A DNA stretch of 37,956 bases. Origin: Gammaproteobacteria bacterium (GTDB lineage Bacteria > Pseudomonadota > Gammaproteobacteria > GCA-001735895). Both the position numbers and the translations under genes were made by a program. The DNA lies in assembly GCA_029862125.1 (NCBI GenBank), contig JAOTXY010000029.1, positions 1 through 37,956 of the forward strand, given 5' to 3'. The notes beneath the pieces were generated by a model, which was not told where the DNA came from, searched no databases, and saw only the letters and a list, made by a program, of their open reading frames with translations. Below are positions 24,498 through 33,571 of this stretch, piece after piece (positions within the stretch are counted from its first letter, which is position 1; each line of letters begins with the position of its first letter).

Positions 24498-24704
24498 ATG
24501 AGTAAAGGTACAGTAAAATGGTTCAACGCAACTAAAGGTTATGGTTTCATTACGCCGGAAGACGGCGGCAAAGATCTTTTTGTCCATCATTCTGAAATCA
24601 GAAGTGGTGACGACTACGCGACGTTGAATGACGGCCAGGCAGTTGAATTTGAAGTGGGCCAGGGCCAGAAAGGACCCTGTGCAAATAACGTCGTTCCTGT
24701 TTAA
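24498..24704 (+). CDS. Cold-shock protein, CspA family
   Basis: Single-strand nucleic-acid chaperone of 68 aa, one OB-fold. It has the family start [18 protein letters not shown] with RNP1 (KGYGFI) and RNP2 (LFVHHS), then [21 protein letters not shown] leader of more than 100 nt without a clear close promoter fits post-transcriptional control known for csp genes. Whether it is cold-inducible cannot be told. Confidence 0.97.
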   Translation: MSKGTVKWFNATKGYGFITPEDGGKDLFVHHSEIRSGDDYATLNDGQAVEFEVGQGQKGPCANNVVPV

Positions 24705-24802
24705 GTAAAAAATACACAAGTGCACTGACAGACGCTCCCGGCTAACGCAGCGCGGGCATTTTCTGGTGCCTGAAAACAAAAATATCACCATAAGGATATC
24801 CT

Positions 24803-25121
24803 ACGAAAGTCGCATATATCTTCTCCAGCCAGGGGCACACCGTTTCATACAAACTCGGGAAAATGATCCTGCCCCAGCTTGAAGAACAGGCACACGGTCC
24901 GGAAGTCGTGGGCATGTTCTTTTTCGAGGACAACAATTACGTACTGGTAAAGGGCGATCCCCTCGGGGAACGACTTGCAAAGGTCGCAAAACAGCAAAAC
25001 ATCATGCTGATGGGAGCGGGAAATTCACGACAAGCTTGTCGACGGCGCCACCATCGGTTGCTTCCCTAACCCGTACGAAGGACTTGCCGGTAATATGCCT
25101 GACCAGGTCATCACGCTCTAA
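24803..25121 (+). pseudogene. Decayed DsrE-like (SaoD-like) gene
   Basis: Remains of a DsrE/F-like protein of the sulfur-relay type. The first part, in frame with 24803, reads KVAYIFSSQGHTVSYKLGKM and continues to GERLAKVAKQQNIMLMGAG; the second part, in the +1 frame from about 25015, reads EIHDKLVDGATIGCFPNPY and ends GNMPDQVITL at the stop TAA 25119-25121. Three lesions are visible: the expected ATG is ACG (24803) behind an AAGGA ribosome site, the middle segment that normally carries Cys residues is missing, and the reading frame shifts at the junction. In the first frame translation would stop at 25067. Lesions in one assembly could partly be sequencing errors, but three together point to real decay. 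Confidence 0.7.
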
Positions 25122-25186
25122 TCGCTTAATCGAGGTCGTTCATACAACGAAATAATTTCGTATTAGATCGTCGTACTTATCGACCC

Positions 25187-25621
25187 TTAAAGGTCATCTT
25201 CCTGGTTAAGATCCTTAACCTCGGGGAACACCTCGTGCAGGGTTTCGTAGAATAAATCCAGTTCTTCCCGATGCGCGCCTTGGACGTCGACCAACTGCAG
25301 TAATTTACGCATAAAGGTCATGCGCACCGCCGGATTGTGCTTCAGGTAAAAGTTCAGGGTGTGCAAATCACCATGTACATCGGCCGTCGACCCCTTGGCT
25401 GCCCGGTAAAGATGATCCACCTGCTCGTCACTAAGATCGAATTCCTGTTTCAATATGCGATCGAATTCATGCTTCTCCTTCGCATCGACATGCTGATCTG
25501 CACTGATAATGTGGTACAGCACCGAGGCCAGGGCGCTATGCAGTATTTCATCTTCAGGATGATCGAAAAGCTTACTTTGTTCCTTCAGAGTATCAAACCA
25601 GTGGGTGAGCGATTCAAACAT
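25187..25621 (-). CDS. TerB-like protein (tellurite-resistance TerB family)
   Basis: An all-helical, acidic cytoplasmic protein of 144 aa. The TerB-type core is ALASVLYHIISADQHVDAKE followed by EFDRILKQEFDLSDEQVDHL, with the conserved acidic D-x-x-V-D-x-x-E pattern, and a second repeat-like half KLLQLVDVQGAHREELDLFY. It is a lone gene 107 bp downstream of the MoxR operon, with a minus-strand TATAAT at 25676-25671 as a possible promoter element. No other ter genes are present, so tellurite resistance should not be inferred. Confidence 0.8.
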   Translation of the reverse strand: MFESLTHWFDTLKEQSKLFDHPEDEILHSALASVLYHIISADQHVDAKEKHEFDRILKQEFDLSDEQVDHLYRAAKGSTADVHGDLHTLNFYLKHNPAVRMTFMRKLLQLVDVQGAHREELDLFYETLHEVFPEVKDLNQEDDL

Positions 25622-25728
25622 AACAGGGTCCTATATATCCAGGTTTCCAAAACGCATGATGTCATACGTAATTATACTTATACCATAAGACGAATTTCGG
25701 ATTTCTCCATTGATTTGTATCAACCGGG

Positions 25729-27054
25729 TTAAAAAATCCCGCTCCGTTTTAAGGCCATGTATTCGTTGATCAAGGTCGAGTGCATGTAGGCCGGGGGTGT
25801 ATCGGCGACGATGATGTTATCACTGCGCAGTTGCGCATACATTGCCGATTGCTCCTGCAGGTGATTGGCAACACCGCAATATCTTAATGCATCGTCAATC
25901 GACACGACCTCGGTTGCCAGGGTATCGCTTAGTACCTGCTGTCGCATCGAAGCCACCATGACCAGGTGGTGTTGCGATAATAGCCTTGCGGCCTGGGTCA
26001 AATCATCCCGGTCCTGTGGTTCCAGCGATGAAATCAGGATAATCAGCGAGCGGCGCGGCTGGTGCGTGATCAATTGCTGCGCGACATCGAGGTAATCGCT
26101 GGCGGCCGGGGAGCTGTCAAGATCGTAAATCTGGTCCAGCAATCGACTGACCTGGAAACGTCCCTTGATCGGTGCAACCCAGCGCGACTGCCCGGCAAAA
26201 CTGAGCAGCCCTACACTATCCCCCTGGCGCAGGGCGACAAAGGCAGAAATCAGCAGCGCGTTGAGCGCATGATCGAAGTGACTGATTTCGCCATCCTTGG
26301 CGCGCATTCGCCTGCCGCAATCGAGCAGGAAAACAACCTGCTGATCGCGTTCTTCCTGGTATTCACGTGAAATCGGTTTGTGGAAGCGGGCCGTCGCCCG
26401 CCAGTCGACCTGGCGCAGGGAATCGCCGACTCGAAAATCGCGCAATTGATGAAAATCGGTCCCCTCCCCGCGACGCTGGCGTAACTGTAAACCGAGATCG
26501 AGGTAGAGTTGATCGCTACCGATAAACGAAGAACGAAACAACGGTTTATAGTTCGGGTATATCTTTGAAGACTGGGCCTCACCATAGTAAAAGTTCTTTT
26601 CCCAAAGCTTCCAGTCCGATAGCACCCGACAACAAGGCTGCCCAAACTCGGCCAGGCCCCGCTGTAAAGGCGTAATCGAATAACGCAAATCCACATGCTC
26701 CCCGGGCTCAAGTGTGAGCCTTATCGGTAAACCTTCGAGATGCAGCTTCGACGGCGGGAAATCGGTCAACCAGAATTCCTGGCGGCGCTGCTCCCGGTTG
26801 CTGACCCGGATTCCGACACGTTGACGGATACCGAGAGCAAGGTGCGGTTCCAGCGCCCGTGTCACTTCGAGTCGAGGCCTATGCAGTGCAAACCGATCCA
26901 GTAATGCCAGTATCGCGACCAGGCCAAACCAGCACCAGAAAACAAGCTTGATCTCGAATGATCGTGGCCACTCCAGAATCGTGGCGACCGCTGCAAGCAG
27001 GCCCAACAACAACCAGGCCAGTAGCAGCTGAATTAATAACCGGGAAGGTTTCAT
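25729..27054 (-). CDS. DUF58 / vWA-like membrane protein
   Basis: A 441-aa protein with two N-terminal membrane helices (about residues 6-25 and 36-55), then a beta-rich region, the DUF58 signature GEGTDFHQLRDFRVGDSLRQVDWRATAR, and a vWA-like domain (VVFLLDCGRRM; LIILISSLEPQ). The Asp-x-Gly-x-x-Met variant replaces the full MIDAS motif DxSxS. DUF58 proteins are constant partners of MoxR ATPases. The start overlaps the moxR stop as ATGA. It is the last gene of the seven-gene operon. Confidence 0.93.
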   Translation of the reverse strand: MKPSRLLIQLLLAWLLLGLLAAVATILEWPRSFEIKLVFWCWFGLVAILALLDRFALHRPRLEVTRALEPHLALGIRQRVGIRVSNREQRRQEFWLTDFPPSKLHLEGLPIRLTLEPGEHVDLRYSITPLQRGLAEFGQPCCRVLSDWKLWEKNFYYGEAQSSKIYPNYKPLFRSSFIGSDQLYLDLGLQLRQRRGEGTDFHQLRDFRVGDSLRQVDWRATARFHKPISREYQEERDQQVVFLLDCGRRMRAKDGEISHFDHALNALLISAFVALRQGDSVGLLSFAGQSRWVAPIKGRFQVSRLLDQIYDLDSSPAASDYLDVAQQLITHQPRRSLIILISSLEPQDRDDLTQAARLLSQHHLVMVASMRQQVLSDTLATEVVSIDDALRYCGVANHLQEQSAMYAQLRSDNIIVADTPPAYMHSTLINEYMALKRSGIF

Positions 27055-28001
27055 GAGCGCGGGGCGTCGACCTTCTCTAACAGTTTACCGAGCACTTCAT
27101 CGACGCCCAGGCCATCGATCTCAACCTCTGGCGCCAGAATTACCCTGTGCCTTAATACCGGTAATACCATCGACTTGACTTCGTCTGGAGTGACAAAACC
27201 AACGCCATTGAGCAACGCCAGTGCCCTGGCACAGCGCAACAACGCAATGCTGGCACGCGGGCCGGCACCGTGTCGCAACAAAGTGGTGCCACGTGTCGAG
27301 CGCACCAGTTGAACTGCATATTCAGCCACCTTTTCGTCTACCTCGACAGCGGCGCACTGTTGCTGCGCGTTCTCGACGTCGAGCAATTGTTGTATATCAC
27401 CCTGGTCGCCGCCAAAAGATTCCAGGGCGTAGCGGGTCGCAATCAGTAATTCGTCGTCGGCCTGCGGATAGTCGATGTTTATCTTGATGATAAATCGATC
27501 CAGCTCTGCCTCTGGTAATGCATAAGTTCCTTCCTGTTCGATCGGATTCTGCGTTGCCAATACCATGAACGGTTTGCTGACTGGCATCGACTTGCCATCC
27601 AGCGTGACCTGGTATTCCTGCATGACTTCGAGCAGCGCGGCCTGGGTTTTTGCCGGGGCACGATTGATTTCATCGGCGAGTAAAAGGTTGGTAAATACCG
27701 GGCCCTGTTTAAGTACAAACTTGCTCTGCGACATATCGAACATGACATGCCCGGTAACATCTCCCGGCATCAGGTCGGGCGTGAACTGGATACGCTTGAA
27801 CTTGCCCCCTATTCCGGCCGCCAGCGTCTGTACCAACAGGGTTTTACCCAGCCCCGGTACCCCTTCGATCAAGACATGGCCGCCCGCAAGCATGGCGATC
27901 AAAACCTGGTCGACGACTTGTGACTGACCTATCAGCCGGCCATTGATATGTTCCCGCAACGCGTTAAGTGCCGCAGATATTGTGCTGGTTGAATCATTCA
28001 T
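27051..28001 (-). CDS. MoxR-family AAA+ ATPase
   Basis: Cytoplasmic AAA+ chaperone-like ATPase of 316 aa. Walker A is GVPGLGKT (residues 47-54), Walker B is LLLADE (about 106-111) followed by INRAPAKTQAALLEVMQE, and sensor 1 is in VLATQNPIEQEGTYALPEAE. The lid domain includes GASIALLRCARALALLNG-like helices (PRASIALLRCAR). MoxR proteins are thought to activate or insert cofactors into vWA-domain partners. It overlaps both neighbours by ATGA junctions, which points to strict co-production with DUF4350 and DUF58 proteins. Confidence 0.96.
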   Translation of the reverse strand: MNDSTSTISAALNALREHINGRLIGQSQVVDQVLIAMLAGGHVLIEGVPGLGKTLLVQTLAAGIGGKFKRIQFTPDLMPGDVTGHVMFDMSQSKFVLKQGPVFTNLLLADEINRAPAKTQAALLEVMQEYQVTLDGKSMPVSKPFMVLATQNPIEQEGTYALPEAELDRFIIKINIDYPQADDELLIATRYALESFGGDQGDIQQLLDVENAQQQCAAVEVDEKVAEYAVQLVRSTRGTTLLRHGAGPRASIALLRCARALALLNGVGFVTPDEVKSMVLPVLRHRVILAPEVEIDGLGVDEVLGKLLEKVDAPRS

Positions 28002-29242
28002 AGTGATTGCTCGATACGTTTTAAAAGTCTTACCGTTTGTACAAAAGATGCTTCGCTAAAATCGTTGTTGCCGAAGGCGCGCGCAATTGCCTCCGGATTG
28101 AGATCGCAACGCTGTGCTATCAATTCGAATTGTCGTGTCTGGTCAACACGGGAAAACTCGCCCAGTGTCAGGCTGGCGCGGCTTAATACCCTGGCGCGTA
28201 AAGGCTCCACCAGGTACTCACCCTGTCGACGATGCCACAGGTAATGGGAAATCGACGAGAAATGTTCTCCCAGGGCCCGCGACTGCGAGAGATCATCCGG
28301 CAACAGTCGGCCAAAGCGATAACCCGTGCGCCAGATCCAGATTAATATCAATAATGCCGCCGCGATCAGGAGTTCAGTCGCATTACGTTGCATCAATACC
28401 CAGATCGAATCGCGCAATACCGAGCGCAGAATTGCAAAATTACCCTCGCCCGAACTCAGTAGCCATAACAGGTAGGCGTGATCGTACTGATCAATATGAT
28501 ACGAAGTCCAGATGCCCGGATCGGAAATGAACGTCAGCAATCCGCTACCGACTTCGAACTGCATCATGTGAATCCCGTGTTCCGAGTAGGACCAGCTAAA
28601 GGGCTCATATCCGCTATCACTCCCGGAATCCGAGATATGAGGATGCGACAGGACTTTCGAATCATTGAATGCAACTTCGACATCACCGATCTCATCGGCA
28701 AACTGCACCAGGGTGACAAACTCCTCTTGGTCACTAAAAGAGCTTGCAATCTCTTCTCTCGATTTCCCCGATTCGAGCTGGCGATTGTATTCACGCAGGG
28801 TTTGGCTAAGCGTTTTATCCTCGGTCTCTTCTTCGTCTTCAAATTCCCGCCAATCGACATCGACCGAAAATTCTCGTAACAACAAATCGTCGTCATGGGA
28901 AACCGCATCGGCGGTGTAGATAACATTGCCACCCACATCAAGCCAGTTCATTACCTGCTCAAGCTGACGCGGGGTCTGCACCTGGTTGGCATCGCTGAAA
29001 AAGAGTGTGCCGAGATTGGTGAGTTCATCGAGCCTGGCGAGGCTATCGACATCGGTTACCTCGATGCTGCTTTCAGTCATGAATTTCTGTGCCGCCAGGT
29101 AGGGATTGCGTAACGCATCGAGGCTCCAGCCGGACTCCTCCGTTTCCTCGTAAAACTCGATGCTCACATACAAACCCCAACCGACCAGGCCAAGTAAAAC
29201 CAGCCCCAGCACAAGCTTGACATGAGTACTACTGCGATTCAT
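27998..29242 (-). CDS. DUF4350-type membrane protein
   Basis: A 414-aa membrane-anchored protein with an N-terminal helix (VKLVLGLVLLGLVGWGLYV), a soluble region of about 260 residues on the periplasmic side with a glutamine-amidotransferase-like arrangement (LGTLFFSDANQ; WLDVGGNVIYTADA), and a second helix (ATELLIAAALLILIWIW) before a cytoplasmic tail. The linker EFEDEEETEDK is strongly acidic. ATG 29242 is chosen from its GGAG and because translation from it begins at the membrane helix; it overlaps the upstream gene by 14 nt. Confidence 0.85.
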   Translation of the reverse strand: MNRSSTHVKLVLGLVLLGLVGWGLYVSIEFYEETEESGWSLDALRNPYLAAQKFMTESSIEVTDVDSLARLDELTNLGTLFFSDANQVQTPRQLEQVMNWLDVGGNVIYTADAVSHDDDLLLREFSVDVDWREFEDEEETEDKTLSQTLREYNRQLESGKSREEIASSFSDQEEFVTLVQFADEIGDVEVAFNDSKVLSHPHISDSGSDSGYEPFSWSYSEHGIHMMQFEVGSGLLTFISDPGIWTSYHIDQYDHAYLLWLLSSGEGNFAILRSVLRDSIWVLMQRNATELLIAAALLILIWIWRTGYRFGRLLPDDLSQSRALGEHFSSISHYLWHRRQGEYLVEPLRARVLSRASLTLGEFSRVDQTRQFELIAQRCDLNPEAIARAFGNNDFSEASFVQTVRLLKRIEQSL

Positions 29243-30716
29243 CGGAAAGCTCCGCAGTCCAACCATCGCACAGGCCCTCGATGGTTTCACTGTCCGGCAA
29301 CTGGTGCCCGTAGGCGAGCCGGCGCCAGGCATTGGTGAGTTGCCAGAAATATTCGCTAAGAGAGTCAATTCCGTGAGCCCTGACCAGGGCAGCACACTCG
29401 GCCTCGGTGTGACTGGCGCGAAAAGCGAGTTCGTATTTATCGATCAGGCGCGACAACGAGGCCCGATATAGCAGGCTCAGGGCTTCCCGGTAACCAGCTT
29501 CTGCCCACAATGCCATCACCTGCGCCGGCACATCCGGCGGCAGGCTCTCAGGGGTTACATCAAGACCAAATAATACTTCTGGAGCGGCTTTCTCCGGCTG
29601 TCGCCTGCCCAGCCGCGACAAGGGTCCCCGATAACGTCTAAACAGGTAAAACAACAGCCCGGCAAATGCCAGCACCAGTAGTACCTTGACCCAGGCCGCG
29701 ATGTTGCTGAGTACCTCTGCCCAATCCTTGAATAGCTCCAGCCATTCGAGGAAATCGATCATCCATTCTGGAATCGCCTCATCGTCCGCTTCGCTCCAGC
29801 CCTTGAAACGCCATTTACGTACTGTTCTTTCCTCGCCAAAGTCCTGGCCCTGCAACACCGACTCGATCAGTTGCCGGGAGGATTCATGATCATGTTCGAT
29901 CGCGGCGTCAACCGCGGCCGGCATGGTTAACGTCATCAGCCCGGCGAAGACTATTACCGAGATCATTCCAGCCCTGTGCGAAGTGGCGCGCTGCTTGCGA
30001 TTGGCCAGGTTGCGAAAACTGATTTCAATATCCCAGGCTTCGAGTTCGATTCTGCGGTTTAAGTAGAGTGCAAAACCGGCCATGGTGTGGAACGGCATAA
30101 CCAGGGTTATCGCGGCGATACCGGCCAGGGTATAAATCCACTCACCGGAAAGGGTCAGATCACCGAAATTGTCGTAGAACCTGATTCCAAGCGTGTCCGG
30201 GGTGAAGAAATCAAGCATTACGACCAGGCCGAATGCGACCAGTAATTCGAAACAAAAGCAGACCAGCTGATTGCCGAGGGCGACATCGGTATACCTGCCA
30301 TGCAGTATGCGCAAACGCTCGCGACGCGCTGTGCCCTTCAACTCTTCGAGTACGGTGACCGGATTATCGAAGGCACGCTGCACCGAAAAACGTCGCCATA
30401 ATAACCACGGCAGAATGTCCTTCAGCGGCAGCGATTTCATATTAGACCAGGTACCCGGTTCTTCATCGAACAACATACGACTGGCGATATAGAGTGGCAA
30501 ACGTTCCCAGAACGGTTTAAGCCACCAGATAAATAGCAGTGACCATAAAGGGCTTTGTGAAAACACAAGCAATAGCACGATAGTCAGCGGCAGCAGCGGC
30601 AGCAGGCCGGCGATGTAAATCTGCCGCCACCAGGCACGCGCCATCAGGAAACCGAGATCGACCGCCTGCCAGCCTGAACGCAAACAGGCGTTGACCTGCA
30701 GCTTATCCAGATTCAT
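29229..30716 (-). CDS. DUF4129-type multi-pass membrane protein
   Basis: A 495-aa membrane protein. The N-terminal half has four or five helices (YIAGLLPLLPLTIVLLLVF; FELLVAFGLVVMLDFF; IYTLAGIAAITLVMPF), followed by a helix ending in PAAVDAA, an acidic periplasmic loop, and a further helix (VKVLLVLAFAGLLFYLF). The C-terminal cytoplasmic domain (YREALSLLYRASLSRLIDK, then ASHTEAECAALVR and NAWRRLAYG) is DUF4129-like. ATG 30716 with AGGA 5 nt upstream is chosen over the longer frame, and it overlaps the SpoIIM gene by 14 nt. Confidence 0.82.
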   Translation of the reverse strand: MNLDKLQVNACLRSGWQAVDLGFLMARAWWRQIYIAGLLPLLPLTIVLLLVFSQSPLWSLLFIWWLKPFWERLPLYIASRMLFDEEPGTWSNMKSLPLKDILPWLLWRRFSVQRAFDNPVTVLEELKGTARRERLRILHGRYTDVALGNQLVCFCFELLVAFGLVVMLDFFTPDTLGIRFYDNFGDLTLSGEWIYTLAGIAAITLVMPFHTMAGFALYLNRRIELEAWDIEISFRNLANRKQRATSHRAGMISVIVFAGLMTLTMPAAVDAAIEHDHESSRQLIESVLQGQDFGEERTVRKWRFKGWSEADDEAIPEWMIDFLEWLELFKDWAEVLSNIAAWVKVLLVLAFAGLLFYLFRRYRGPLSRLGRRQPEKAAPEVLFGLDVTPESLPPDVPAQVMALWAEAGYREALSLLYRASLSRLIDKYELAFRASHTEAECAALVRAHGIDSLSEYFWQLTNAWRRLAYGHQLPDSETIEGLCDGWTAELSDESQ

Positions 30717-31659
30717 GACGTCGTCCTGAAAACGAATACAGCAACACCAATGCCCACAAAATGGCGCCCACCGTGTACTTGACTTCGATCGACAGGCTGC
30801 TGCTCGAAGACCAGAAAGCCTCCAGGAAAGCGGCAATGATCAACATCAGCACAATGCCGTACAGCATGGGCACCACGTCACGCCCTGCCTCGCGCAGCGA
30901 ATCGAGCCGCGATGAGTGCCCTGGATTGAGGATCGAGTAACCAAGCCTTAAACCGGCCGCACCACTGAACACGATCGCGGTAAGCTCAAACGAGCCGTGA
31001 CCGACCACAAACGGGTAAAAAGTATCGACATAGTCCAGCCGGGTCAAATGTCCCGCGATACTACCCATGAACATGCCGTTGAAAAACAATACCAGCAGGG
31101 TCCCGATCCCTATAAGCATACCGCCGGCAAAGCATCGAAACGCGACACTGATATTGTTCTTGATGTAAAAGCCGAACATGAATACGTCGGTCTCGGCCTC
31201 GCGTTCGCGACCGATTTTTCGCGCCTCGGGATCGTACATGCGTTCAATCTGGCGCACCTCGGGCCCATCGAGAACACTGTAGACCGCGTCTTCATCAAGG
31301 TAAGTCCAGAGGCCGGCGACCAGGCCAGGTAAAACCAGCACCAGGAATGCCACCAGGATGAAATAGCGGTGGCGGTAGATTGCGAGCGGAAAATCACGTT
31401 TGAAAAAAGCATAAATATTGAGCCGGGTTTCTGAACGGTACCGATATAGCTCGCGATACAGGGCGAGCACCAGGTTATTCAGGCGCTCTACCAGCGCCGC
31501 ATCGTAAAGACGCTCCTTGGCAATCGACAGGTGCTGGCACAACAGCAGGTAATTTTCAGCCAGCACCTTGCTGTTATCACCCTGCGTCGGCTTTTCCAGT
31601 GATTCCTCGATTTGTTGCCACACGGCCTGGTGCTGGGTTTCGAAAAGTTGCTGTTTCAT
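30703..31659 (-). CDS. Stage II sporulation protein M-like (SpoIIM/DUF95) membrane protein
   Basis: A 318-aa membrane protein. A cytoplasmic helical N-terminus of about 100 residues is followed by five hydrophobic segments. Family marks are FFKRDFPLAIYRHRY before the first helix, then FGFYIKNNISVAFRCFAGGM, FFNGMFMGSIAGHL, and the conserved VVGHGSFELTAIVFSGAAGL-type stretch (GHGSFELTAI). No other sporulation gene is present and the name is historical; in Gram-negatives these genes belong to MoxR clusters. The start overlaps the RDD stop as ATGA. Confidence 0.92.
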   Translation of the reverse strand: MKQQLFETQHQAVWQQIEESLEKPTQGDNSKVLAENYLLLCQHLSIAKERLYDAALVERLNNLVLALYRELYRYRSETRLNIYAFFKRDFPLAIYRHRYFILVAFLVLVLPGLVAGLWTYLDEDAVYSVLDGPEVRQIERMYDPEARKIGREREAETDVFMFGFYIKNNISVAFRCFAGGMLIGIGTLLVLFFNGMFMGSIAGHLTRLDYVDTFYPFVVGHGSFELTAIVFSGAAGLRLGYSILNPGHSSRLDSLREAGRDVVPMLYGIVLMLIIAAFLEAFWSSSSSLSIEVKYTVGAILWALVLLYSFSGRRHESG

Positions 31660-32342
31660 CGAACCCCCAGGAACCAGGCTCCAATACGCCGTAACTGTTC
31701 TACCCCGTTATCTCCCTTTTCATGGGTAATACCCTCGAGAATGCTCGCCAGTTCCTGCTGCCTGGGCTCGGACAGCTGGCTACTGCGCTGCAAAAACTCG
31801 ATAATCGATGTCTGCTCGGGGCGCAGTAACGAGGTTGAAGGCGCCAGCGGCATGATCTCTTGCATTGCTGCGGGTTTTGCCGACTCGGGCACACTAATCA
31901 CCAGGGTTCCGGCGGCGAGATCGCCCAGGCGTTGAAAACGCTGATTTGACAGCATCGTGACCAACCCGACGAGGTAAAACAACGGCAGGAAGTCAACCGT
32001 GCGTAACAGGTTACGCACCATTGAGGCGCCCAGTGTCACGGGGCTTAGATCATCTTTGATAACAGATATCTTGAGCAATTTCTTACCCGGGGTTTGCCCA
32101 CGTGAAAATACCTCGAATAGCACTGGATATAGCCATTCGATAACGAACAGGAAAATAAGGAAAAAACCGCCGCCCATACCGCCGCTGCCCAGCGGGATTG
32201 AGAGCAGCGATAAAACCAATATGATGATGCCGCGAATGCCGAGATCAATCGCGAAAGCAAAGAATCGTGGAACAGGCCCTACTACCTGGGCTTCAAGGTT
32301 GATACCCCCAGGAATCTCGACCCGATAACGTGTATCCAGCAA
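31656..32342 (-). CDS. RDD-family membrane protein
   Basis: A 228-aa inner-membrane protein with the RDD signature: PRFFAFAIDLGIRGIIILVL (Arg, then Asp in helix 1) and SRGQTPGKKLLKISVI, followed by SMVRNLLRTVDFLPLFYLVG and RFQRLGDLAAGTLVI. The cytoplasmic C-terminal tail of about 70 residues is polar. The start is TTG at 32342, supported by AAGGA 7 nt upstream; no ATG is available. Nine nt separate it from the upstream membrane-protein gene. Confidence 0.92.
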   Translation of the reverse strand: MLDTRYRVEIPGGINLEAQVVGPVPRFFAFAIDLGIRGIIILVLSLLSIPLGSGGMGGGFFLIFLFVIEWLYPVLFEVFSRGQTPGKKLLKISVIKDDLSPVTLGASMVRNLLRTVDFLPLFYLVGLVTMLSNQRFQRLGDLAAGTLVISVPESAKPAAMQEIMPLAPSTSLLRPEQTSIIEFLQRSSQLSEPRQQELASILEGITHEKGDNGVEQLRRIGAWFLGVR

Positions 32343-32351
32343 TAACTTTCC

Positions 32352-33107
32352 TTAATCCGCGAGGGTTCGCGCCTCGGCACCAAACAGTTTGAAATAAATC
32401 ATCGCATAGGCCAGTGAAACCCAGGGCACTATCCAGATCAACGGAATAGTCAACGGAATAATGCCAAGCGTTACCAACAACATGACCAGTAGCAGAAATC
32501 CCGTGGCACGAAACCAGATCCGGGTGACGGCCTTGCGCGATGCTTCCAGTGCCTGCCACGCGGTCATATCTTTTTCAATCATTAACGGAAGCGAAAACAT
32601 GTAAGCAAATGAAAGATAAATGCCCGGAATGATTAGCAGTATATAGCCAATCATTATCATCAATGACATCAGGATATACCATAGTATTGCACCCGGAATG
32701 CGGTGGAAATAATTGAATACGGAGCCGGGTGAAACCGATTTATTCTGTGCGTGGCGGATGCCCATGATGGTGATGCCGGCAACAACTGGCATGGTTGCGG
32801 CAATAGCAACGATTTGTACTAACGATGCAATGATCGATGCAGTCGCCTCATCCGCACCGACGGCTACCAGTCCGAAAACAATTGGCAAACTGATCATCGC
32901 GGCGATCACATAAACGACTAACCAGATCACGGTCGCAATATGACACTTGAGTTTGAATCCCTTTAGACCGCGCCAGGCTTCACCGAGGGTCTCGAGCATT
33001 CTGACTTCAATATTACCTGCAATCGCATCTTCAACATTACCGCCACTACGTTCGGAAGAACCGTGATACGAAAGGTCGGATTCCGGGGTAGCGTAGATAT
33101 CGCTCAT
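32352..33107 (-). CDS. Multi-pass integral membrane protein of unknown function, first gene of the MoxR operon
   Basis: A 251-aa protein with a polar N-terminus (MSDIYATPESDLSY) and six hydrophobic segments, including IATVIWLVVYVIAAMISLPI, YILLIIPGIYLSFAYMFSLP and LLLVMLLVTLGIIPL. The segment LIIPGIYLSFAYMFSLPLMI followed by WQALEASRKAV is typical of the UPF0259/YciC and GlpQ-membrane-domain type proteins; I do not assign a function. ATG 33107 has AAGGA 8 nt upstream; the frame extends 20 codons further without support. Confidence 0.8.
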   Translation of the reverse strand: MSDIYATPESDLSYHGSSERSGGNVEDAIAGNIEVRMLETLGEAWRGLKGFKLKCHIATVIWLVVYVIAAMISLPIVFGLVAVGADEATASIIASLVQIVAIAATMPVVAGITIMGIRHAQNKSVSPGSVFNYFHRIPGAILWYILMSLMIMIGYILLIIPGIYLSFAYMFSLPLMIEKDMTAWQALEASRKAVTRIWFRATGFLLLVMLLVTLGIIPLTIPLIWIVPWVSLAYAMIYFKLFGAEARTLAD

Positions 33108-33359
33108 GGATAAATCCTTGATTTTATTGATCGAATGCCAGTTGATTATAGCAGGATAAATCAGCAACGCGTCCGCGCCTCAGGATTTTGAGTGATCGGT
33201 TTTTATCTCGATAAAACTCCTTGATCGAGGCTCCATTTTACTGAACTACAAGACCGGTTTCTAAACCCTGGGACGATGCCGATATCGATCCAAATTCCGA
33301 GTCTCAATCAATTCGACAGAGCCTAACCTTTAGCATTAAAGTCGCCCAGTACCCGTAAT

Positions 33360-33465
33360 GCCGGCCCCCGAGCCGGCATCCATTCCAAAGACCTGAATAA
33401 ATACCCGGGCTACGCCCGGTTAATTTTTGGCGCTGACTGGCGATGGTTTCCGGCTTTCGCCGGAA
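33360..33465. repeat. REP-like cluster of three GC-rich hairpins
   Basis: Three short perfect inverted repeats lie in the 464-bp gene-free stretch 33108-33571: GCCGGC/GCCGGC (33360-33365, 33372-33377), CCGGGC/GCCCGG (33405-33410, 33414-33419) and TTCCGGC/GCCGGAA (33448-33454, 33459-33465, followed by TGACAGG). The last resembles widespread gammaproteobacterial REP sequences. The middle one is followed by TTAATTTTT and could end plus-strand transcripts. Nothing else was recognised in the gap. Confidence 0.6.
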
Positions 33466-33571
33466 TGACAGGAAATGGCCGTTCTCTGCCGCAGGAGTAG
33501 AGAATTTGAACGTCTACTTTCTGCAAGCAGAGGTTTAAAAGTCCTTAGTCAACTTCTACTAATGACAGGTA

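Noticed and set aside
25147..25161. Palindrome ACGAAAT-A-ATTTCGT after the decayed DsrE-like gene
   Set aside because: Short, AT-rich and single; no gene relation that supports an operator.
25187..25621. Tellurite-resistance operon
   Set aside because: Only one TerB-like gene; terA, terC, terD and terE are absent.
30703..31659. Sporulation locus
   Set aside because: SpoIIM-like proteins occur in non-sporulating Gram-negatives inside MoxR clusters, as here.
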